NCBI RefSeq assembly: GCF_014898055.3
Contig: NW_023601433.1
Span: forward strand, 71,221,683-71,285,682
Direction of reading: 5' to 3'
Source of the DNA: Talpa occidentalis
Taxonomy: Eukaryota; Chordata; Mammalia; Eulipotyphla; Talpidae
Length of the DNA: 64,000 bases
The translations under genes were made by a program, and so were the position numbers. The notes beneath the pieces are model-generated. The model saw nothing but the letters and a program-made list of their open reading frames with translations, did not search any database and was not told where the DNA came from. Positions 56,823-64,000 of the stretch are shown here, piece by piece (position 1 is the first letter of the stretch; each line of letters opens with the position of its first letter).

Positions 56823-56955
56823 GGACCTCAGCAGCAGCAGCTGCCCCAGGAGTATATTAGAAATGCAAACCAGGCCCGCCTGACCTCCTGAGTCAGAATC
56901 TGCATGCTTGTTGGAAGCTGGGGATGCACACCGGAGTTGAAGAAACACTGCTTTA
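56823..56955 (-). repeat. MER5-type hAT transposon relic
   Basis: GTATATTAGAAATGCAAACC, CTGAGTCAGAATCTGCATGC and GAAGAAACACTGCTTTAAA follow the reverse complement of the common mammalian MER5A/B element. Confidence 0.65.
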
Positions 56956-58130
56956 AATCATACCAGAATCTCCACTCCACGCACAGGCTTCTAGAAGGGG
57001 TGGGGGCCACCCAAGTAGGCTCCTTTGCTTGGATCCACTCTCAGGTGGATGCCATGACGCATCCTGCAGTCAGAACTGCACCCTGGCATTTCTTGTTTCT
57101 TTTGTGATTCCTGAAACAACTGCAAATGAAGAACTCTTCAATGTGTTGACTTGAGTCAGAGCAGCTTTCCCATCCCCCAGCATAAATCTTCCTTCATTTT
57201 ACAAATATAAGCAGGGTGCCAACTGAGTCCCTGCTGTGTACTGGGCACTCAAGTCGCCCAACCCGTGATGACATCCTAGATTGTAAATCAAGGATTTGAA
57301 ATGTCCTGTGTGAACAAAAGCACTGCCATCCCACAGCTAGAGAAAGAGAACATTCGGGATTTTAATTTTATTTTAAAGCAACTGGCAGTGGACTAATGGA
57401 TTTCTCCTTCTTGGCAGACTCCAGAGGCTTCAGCAGTTGCTGGGAATAAAATGTGACCAGACCCCCTCTGTTCTGGAGCTCTTTTATTAATGGGAATTGG
57501 GTCAGGACGTTCCAAGCATACAAAGCACCAAAATTTCACAGATTTCACTTAACACAAAGATATTAATTCTAGGGGTTTGTTTCCTGAAACACATCTTTAT
57601 AAAATCCCCAGTCTCCCTGGAGTGGCAAAGTGCTTACCCCGTAGACAAGGTAACTATTCAGCCATCACCTTCCATCTGAGACTTTGGCAGGGCCTGACAC
57701 CTGGCAGAGGGGCTTCTCACAGCAACCATGAGGAAAAGTAGCAGATCCCACATCTCACTGCATTTTAAAATGAAAAGATTTTTATTTGGCAGCAAAACCC
57801 AATCTAAACCAATGTGAGGCTGCTTAAGATCTTTGTACTGGAGACGTTTATAGTGTGTGTGGTGGGTATATAGTATATAAAGAGTGTGGTGTGTGCAGTG
57901 TGTGTAGAGTATGTGTAGAGTTTATAGTGTGTATAGTGTGTGTACTGTGAGTCGTGTGTGTAGTATGTAGTGTGTGTAGGTTAGAATCCCTGTTTCCCTT
58001 CTAAAATGGGAACAATTTAGGTCACTGAACATGCACTAAAGGATTTACATGGTAGATTGTGGATTTTATCATCATCCAGGTGACTTTTTTTTCCCTAACT
58101 TACCCTTTTTTTTTTGTTTGTTTGAGAGCA
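56956..58130. other. Intergenic AGT-COG2; only low-complexity sequence recognised
   Basis: Contains an imperfect GTGTGTAGT-type minisatellite at 57850-57980. No gene or other repeat is supported. Confidence 0.5.
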
Positions 58131-58171
58131 GTTTTACGTTCACAGCAAAACTGAGCAGAAAGTACAGTTAT

Positions 58172-58228
58172 TGGGCCTGCCCGGTGGCGCAGCGTGTTGA
58201 GCGCAGCGCTGTGAAGCCGTCCGCAGCT
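58172..58228 (+). mobile_element. SINE head fragment, strongly truncated
   Basis: GGGCCTGCCCGGTGGCGCAG through GAGCGCAGCGCTGTGAAGCC, then ends at CCGCAGCTG. Only the tRNA-like 5' end remains. Confidence 0.85.
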
Positions 58229-58519
58229 GTCATCACACTTGGCATTTTTACTTATCCAAAAGATTCATATACTCAGCACATACTTTTTGAGAGTCACTAG
58301 AGGCATAGGAATGATCGATAAAATCCCCCTCCTAGGAGACTGAGGTTTAGTCCTTCTTCCTGAACACAGAATAGTTGCCAACCACTGCATATCTCAGCTC
58401 TGGAGCCTGAAACGAGTGAAGTATGTTTTGCTATCACATATACCCCCCTGGCTGGCCCTTCATGCTCTTTTCCCTTTCTGGTTGGCTGTATTGGAGGGGG
58501 AGTGAACCAACGGTGGCCT

Positions 58520-58550
58520 TAAAAAACAACAACAACAACAACAAAACTAT
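58520..58550. repeat. (AAC)n microsatellite
   Basis: About eight AAC units. Confidence 0.85.
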
Positions 58551-58870
58551 CCACCTTAACCACTGGAACCTATGTATTTGGAAAAAGGATCTTTTTGCAG
58601 ATGTGATTAAGTTGGGGGTTCCAGGATGACAGGTCATCTTGTATTTACCAGGTGAGTTCTAAATCCAATGTGCTCTTGTGAAGACTCAGGTAAGAGAAAG
58701 TCATGAAAACAGAGGCAGAGATTGGAGCCAAGGGACTTCACAAAGCATGAGACACTGGGAGCAGAAGGTAAGGACCCTCAGGGGAAGCATGGCCGTGCTG
58801 ATAGCCTGACTTTGGCCTCTGCCTCTAGTAGAGTTAATAAAATCTGTTGTTTTAAGCTACTATGTTTGCC
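58550..58870 (+). repeat. Ancient LTR-like relic (MaLR type?)
   Basis: GATCTTTTTGCAGATGTGAT, TGAAAACAGAGGCAGAGATT, ATAGCCTGACTTTGGCCTCT and AATAAAATCTGTTGTTTTAA, then GCTACTATGTTTG, follow a common ancient mammalian repeat. The family is uncertain. Confidence 0.5.
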
Positions 58871-59822
58871 GTAGGAAACAATCTAAGCAGTCAGCTCTGG
58901 AGGGTGGGAGATGGAACAACACTTGAGTTTGGTACTGACGAAAGCTGGGCAGTAGGGAGTAGGTCTGAGCTGTGCTGGGCCAACCTGGGCAGGCTGGGAC
59001 TACACTCCCAGGACTCCTTTCCGGCCACGGTTGGAGGTTCTGTTGGCTGCAAGAGAGTGTGTGACTTGGAAAGTGGAGCAACACTGCATGTTTACACTCA
59101 GTGGACTAGTGCAGGACCAGGCACTGCTGCAGTTTAAGCCTGTTACGCTGGGCCGCCATCTCTGTTGGCAAGGGGCGTTGGAGCTCTTCCTTCAGCTCCC
59201 TTGCACGTCCTGGGCCAGGTGTGTGCACCTTCAAGAAGGCACACGTTCTTCTGCAGGGCACTCCATCCCTGAACTTGGGAGACCTGGAGGCAGCAAGAGA
59301 CAGATGCAGGTTCCAGTTGGCCTGTGCTCGCTCCCCCTTAACAGCATCTTTCCTTCTGACTGCGCCTGCTGCTACAGGCCCAGCACCACCCACAGAAGCT
59401 ACAGCCATGCGTAGACTAGCAAGCTGGCTCCCACCACTGAGTGTGGTCAACCTGCACAACAAATCCCTCTGCTGTCTCAGTTACCCAAATTCTTACTGCT
59501 CAGCTGCTGAGTTAGATCACTCTTCTGTCTAGGGACAAAACTTTCCAAGGTGAGATCACAGGCTCCCTACAGGGTCAGAGTGCACTTTGGAGATCCGTCC
59601 CTCCAGCGTGAGGGGTGCACAGAAGCTCCCAGGGCTCCACATGCTGTTGCCCTGCACTTTTACTGGGGTTCTTTCTCTGTTCCCTCTTATTTCTCTAGCT
59701 TTGCTCATCACAGAGCTAAAAAAAAATGTCATTCCTGCCAACTCCCACATCTGCTGTCTTCCTTCATTTATTCCTTTTTCTCCTTAGATGTAATCTTTGA
59801 ACAAAGAAGTTGAAATGCAAAT

Positions 59823-60181
59823 CGCAGAAACGTGGATGGAACTAGAAGGAATTATGCTCAGTGAAATAAACCAGAAGGAAATAGAAAAGTAACAGATGGT
59901 TTCACTTATAGCAGGAATATAGGGGAACCAAGTAAGACATCAGTGTAAAAAAATAGTAACAGTACAAAAAACAGATAATTATAAACCAGAGACATCCTGC
60001 AGGGGAGGAGGCGGGAGAGGGAGCAGAGGGAGGGAGGGAGGAGCCCAGGGGACTGAGGTGATGGTGCACGGGTGCACTGGTGAAGGAAACTCTATGGGGA
60101 CTACACCTGAGGGGGTGGGGGGAAGCAAACATTGTTTAAAAATGAATGATGTAAAAAAAAAAATAATATTTAAAAAAAAAA
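59823..60181 (+). mobile_element. 5'-truncated L1 3' end with target duplication
   Basis: GAACTAGAAGGAATTATGCT, the EINQKE-like ORF2 end, a G-rich GGGAGGGAGGGAGG block and two A-rich tails. The duplication GAAATGCAAAT lies at 59812-59822 and 60182-60192. Confidence 0.9.
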
Positions 60182-60534
60182 GAAATGCAAATAAATGCAA
60201 AGTTAGAGGAATAAACACACTCTTCAAACCACCACTCAGCTGAAAAGACAGCTGCCTAAGCGCAGCGCGCCAGGTGACGTCCCCGACTACCTTCAAGCTG
60301 GTATCGCTTCTGCCAACATCCCCGACTCTCCCCTCCTTCCAGGATTAGCCAGGAAGAGGGTGCCCTTGCTACCGTCCCATGAGACACACCTCCCAAATAT
60401 CTGAAGGAGGGGCTAGGATGGACAGGACGCGGCGAGAGGCACAACAGAGGGGCACTGCCTGTCAGGAACCAGGTCGGCAGGGCCTGGCGAGGAGGGCCTG
60501 ACTCATGCTGCATTTCTCCATCACAGGCGGACAC

Positions 60535-61097
60535 ACTTTGGGCAGACATTTCTTTATTGAGGAAATAAAGCTTCCCTACTGGTTCTAGCTCCTGACAGAG
60601 GTCTGGATGACGAGCATGATCAGAAGCACTTTTCTTAAACACCGAGTGAGAGGACGGAGAGCTGCCACTTCTAGCCTCTTCACCAGGTCCGTAAGTGCAC
60701 ACTTTCACCTCTGAGAAGGGGGTTTCCATACCACGCGGTCACTGCACTGCAGCAGGGAGACCACCTTATATTCATACATATATATTTACTTTAATCATAT
60801 TTTAGAAATCAGCTCTTCCTCACTAAGATTTACAATAAAAATAAAATAATCTGCTCTGTAAACTGTAGTAGAAAGTTTCAAATGTCTTAAAAACACTCTT
60901 CCATACAACGGAAAAAGGCTTTTGTGTTTCTTTTTTTTGGGTGAAAGAAGACCCAAAGATGCTGAGACAAGGTGCATTGGCGTGTTGCTGGGGACTCAGT
61001 GGAAGCACTTCTTCGCTCAGAGGCTGTAAGAATAGAGCCGCTTTCTTCCCTGCAGGCTCCCAGCCCAACTTTCCTCTCCATGGGCTCTTCCAGATGC
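60535..61097 (-). other. COG2: COG2 3' untranslated region (probable)
   Basis: Sequence after the COG2 stop codon on the minus strand. The first good AATAAA on that strand is at 60553-60558, which would give a 3' UTR of about 560 bases. The end point is inferred. Confidence 0.55.
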
Positions 61098-61199
61098 TCA
61101 AGGCTGCTCCGCTGTCGCCTGGTCCTTGGCAGCCACAACCAGCTCTGCAAGGGCTGGGAAACTCCTTATGTCCTTTGTCTGCAGGCCCATCTTTTGTAT
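61098..61199 (-). CDS. COG2: COG2 last coding exon
   Basis: COG2 is a lobe A subunit of the conserved oligomeric Golgi complex, which tethers vesicles in retrograde Golgi transport. Acceptor CTCTGCAG|ATACAA. It encodes IQKMGLQTKDIRSFPALAEL, then VVAAKDQATAEQP and TGA at 61098-61100. This ends as human COG2 does (…AAAKDQATAEQP). Intact. Confidence 0.95.
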   Translation of the reverse strand: MQKMGLQTKDIRSFPALAELVVAAKDQATAEQP

Positions 61200-62643
61200 C
61201 TGCAGAGGCCATGAGAATGAATGAAGCTGCTGTAATTTAAGCTGAATGTGAAAAATAGACCCTTACAAAACTTCACCTTTTGGGGGTCAAATACTTAACA
61301 TTCTAAGAAGCCAATGTGCTAATTTATGGAAGCTCATCAAATTAGGTTCTTACTAGGATAAGAATCTCTCCTGTGGACTGGAAAATTCACAACACTAAAA
61401 AAATGAACTATTTTTTAAGTGAAGACTTTTCCAAAAAGCATTGACCTGAGCTCTTAATTTAACACATCAATAACCCTTTCTTAGGAGCTGATGCATTGAA
61501 AACATTTTAGCAAAGCAACTATTGTAGATGATTCGGTAACTGAGACACAGTACACCCTGTTCCTGCAGCATTAACAACAAATACAAAAAAACATACACGC
61601 CAGAAAATCTGGAAAGCTCTGTACCAAGTATTCAGAATCTAAGGGCGTGATGTATCGGGGGAGGAGTCTTTTCCTTCCCCCACCTTCCCTCCCACTTGTC
61701 CCTTTCTCCTTTTGCTTATTTATTCTTCATGTGTCTTTAATGAACTTTCTTGCTTGTGAAAAGACGTTAGGTTTCTTTTGTGAAGTAATGAACATGGCAA
61801 TAGCCTTTTGTTAAGCTGTATCTCTAAATTCACCTCAAAGCAGAAAAATTTAGATTTCACGGATATGTACGAGAAAACTCAGTGAATTAGAAAACCAGGC
61901 ATCTTCTGTTGGAAATGTTCTGATTTCATTTTTTTTCCTCTAGCAAAAAGGTCTTAAGATTGATCTACTGCTAGAAAGAAAGTCAGTTACTGAATATCAC
62001 AAAGTTCTACAGCACTCAAGGAAATCACCCCAGGGACTCAGAATGAAAAGCCTTACGCGTAATCCATACCTGCCTCCTACATGATAATATACACATCAGT
62101 ATTTATCCATGCACTTTCACTCTAAAACCTGAATTTTATAGAAAGTCTAAAAGATCCAGAAGCAAAGAAGATGCACTCAATTTCTTAAGGCCCACACTGA
62201 GGGATCAAGAGGCTGATACTTTCATAGTTACTCCAAGTCAAACTAATAAATATTCCAAAGGACCCTGATTGGCCCCAATTATATACCAGGAACTTTCTAG
62301 GTGGTGGCCCAGCAGAATGCCAGGTGCCTGTGAGCTCCAGCTCCTGCAGTTTCATGAATGTGAACACTGGTGAACTGAACAGAGGCCAACTGCGCCAAAA
62401 ATCAACCCCTGGACTTCAAAAAGTCAATTTTCAGTCGTCTGCTGTTCTATCCTTCCCCTAACTCCTAGGTGCAAATCCTTCATCTGCAAGTATTCAGGGA
62501 CTCTGAGCCTTTTTCGAGCAGATGGGTATCGGACTCGCTAGCTCTTCAGCAGCATCTCTGGGCCCATCTGAACCCCCAGGAGACAGTTGGGCCCTTAGAT
62601 TTTGGGTTCTGGCTCACTGGACCTGACGTGGCTCGTGGATTAC
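61200..62643. other. COG2 last intron, no feature recognised
   Basis: AT-rich. I see no SINE, L1 or exon. Polypyrimidine and A runs are short. Confidence 0.55.
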
Positions 62644-62827
62644 CTGCAATCCCAAGTACTCCACATCTAAGGCCAACTGTAGCCTGATTTTGTCGTCGTC
62701 ACTCATGCCGCCGCCACTGGAACACACCGGGTTGGTGGGCGTGGTTTTCCTGGCTTGTTTCAGCCTTTTCAGGCTCTCTTCCATCTTCCTCACAGAGTTC
62801 AGAACATCTGACACAGTTTCATAGTAC
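62644..62827 (-). CDS. COG2: COG2 penultimate coding exon
   Basis: A 184-base exon, acceptor GTTCAAG|G, donor TTGCAG|GTAATC. It encodes YYETVSDVLNSVRKMEESLK, RLKQARKTTPTNPV, SSGGGMSDDDKIRLQLALDV and EYLGLQ. Joining to the next exon keeps phase and gives YLGLQ-IQKMG (human YLGEQ-IQKLG). MSDDDKIRLQLALDVEYLG is the conserved COG2 C-terminal segment. Confidence 0.95.
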
Positions 62828-64000
62828 CTTGAACACAAGACACGCTTGCTGGTGAGAGACAGACATGTTTGTGTCTAACACCAAATAAGCTAGCTGGCTT
62901 TGTGGGCGAAAAAAGAAATTTTTAGAACATAATTCATTTCCAACAAGCATTAGCTATGATAGTTAATGTTTCTTAAGACTGAAAGAAAAAAGGACCTTGA
63001 CTCCCTAGCGCTGCGTTTACTCAGAACTTAAGAAATATACACAATTTTGTTTAAAGCTTTACTACTGAACAGTAAGAGAAAACCACAGGTCAAACTATCT
63101 TTTCTCCATAAAAGAGGGGAGAACTGTAGCTCATTCCCCAAATGCAAGTAACAAGTTTATTCACAACCCATTTTTTTGAAAGAGGAAAAGAATTTCAAAT
63201 TTTTAAGTAAAATTGCCTTCATAATATTCCCAATACAATTTCCAAATTATAATTGAGTTGTATTTCAAAACTATGTTTACAAGCTGGTTACTTGGCATTT
63301 GGAACACATTTTCCCACAAAAACAATAAAAACAATCATGGTTATGTTCTAAACTTACAAGTACCTCTTAAACTTTTAAGTAATTGAAATAAATACAATAC
63401 TCTTGCAAAATTAATAATTAAATTAAATTCAACAATGAAATTGTTTTAGTATTGCTGTAAATTAAATTTAACAAAACTCAATAATAAACTGAATAATACA
63501 GTTTCTAATGTAACTCACTGCTGGCATTTGGGGAAAAGTAGCTTGAATTAGAAATAAGAGGCAATCAACCAGGTGATTCTGAGACCTCCTCCTACTTCAT
63601 AGATTTTAAACACTGATCCTTAATCAGTTGCAATTACTTCAAAATGTATGTTTTTTCTTCCTTGATTACAATGTAAGTTCTTTAATTATCTGCCATGATT
63701 TTAGCCATTTTGGAGTGACAGCTGAGGAAAGAAAGCATCTTCAATGAATAAACTGCTTGAACTCATAGAATGATGTCAGTATGAAGGGGCACTAAGGACA
63801 GGAAAGGTGGGTGTGCCCAGGGGAGCATGGAATGTGTCTGGACCCTTGAAAGGTGTATGAGCTGGGAGATGCCAGGGACTATGTGAACACTGGCAAGCTT
63901 GGCCCCAGTCAGGCCGAGGCAGGTGACCCAAAGAGCTTCAGATGGGGAGATCCAAGCGGGCATGGCTCAAACGATGCAGATGAGAAGAGTGCCAAGTCCC
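62828..64000. other. COG2 upstream intron, no exon seen
   Basis: AT-rich sequence, most strongly at 63150-63500. The next COG2 exon must lie beyond the window. No repeat of the families above was recognised. Confidence 0.5.

Noticed and set aside
1..64000. CRISPR arrays, operons, riboswitches, prophage or other prokaryotic systems
   Set aside because: The window is mammalian nuclear DNA with split genes and retroelements. No regularly spaced short repeats occur beyond microsatellites.

Overview
This is nuclear DNA of a placental mammal. It carries three single-copy vertebrate genes in conserved order, split by introns with GT/AG borders, in a background of L1, L2, MIR, endogenous-retrovirus and tRNA-derived SINE repeats. 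The order CAPN9 (minus) - AGT (plus) - COG2 (minus) is the human 1q42 neighbourhood read from the other strand. The SINEs are not Alu, B1/B2, carnivore SINEC, pig PRE or the ruminant/whale CHR-2 type as I know them. The angiotensinogen N-terminus has the Leu-Leu-Val-Tyr-Ser renin site found in many non-primate mammals. I suspect a laurasiatherian but cannot name the order.

Layout. 1-0.8 kb: a second, diverged copy of the CAPN9 exon 8 region. 0.8-1.45 kb: a decayed betaretrovirus-like gag fragment. 1.6-8.3 kb: one nearly full-length, dead L1. 9.4-27.2 kb: CAPN9 exons 11 to 1 (minus strand). 27.2-41.7 kb: intergenic, with a solo LTR inserted in a SINE, an orphan CpG-rich block near 31.4-32.3 kb and assorted old repeats. 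41.7-54.9 kb: the complete AGT gene, from a TATA promoter through five exons to the poly(A) signal. 55-60.5 kb: intergenic repeats. 60.5-64 kb: the last two exons of COG2 (minus strand).

Gene state. AGT looks intact. Its exons sum to 477 codons plus stop, angiotensin I is unchanged, and all splice sites are usable. COG2's two 3' exons look intact. CAPN9 does not look healthy. Ten of the eleven exons seen are open and keep Cys, His and Asn of the catalytic triad, but exon 2 has three separate 1-base deletions that create an in-frame TGA. The exon 8 region is duplicated about 14 kb away, and no penta-EF-hand exon is visible. The simplest reading is a recently disabled or disabling CAPN9, but base-calling error in exon 2 must be excluded.

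The genes do not form a pathway. AGT makes the secreted precursor of angiotensins, CAPN9 is a gut calpain, and COG2 is a Golgi tethering subunit. Their adjacency is ancestral synteny. I found no new biological system; the points worth checking are the CAPN9 lesions, the exon 8 duplication, the inverted LTR pair beside AGT exon 4, and the unplaced SINE family.
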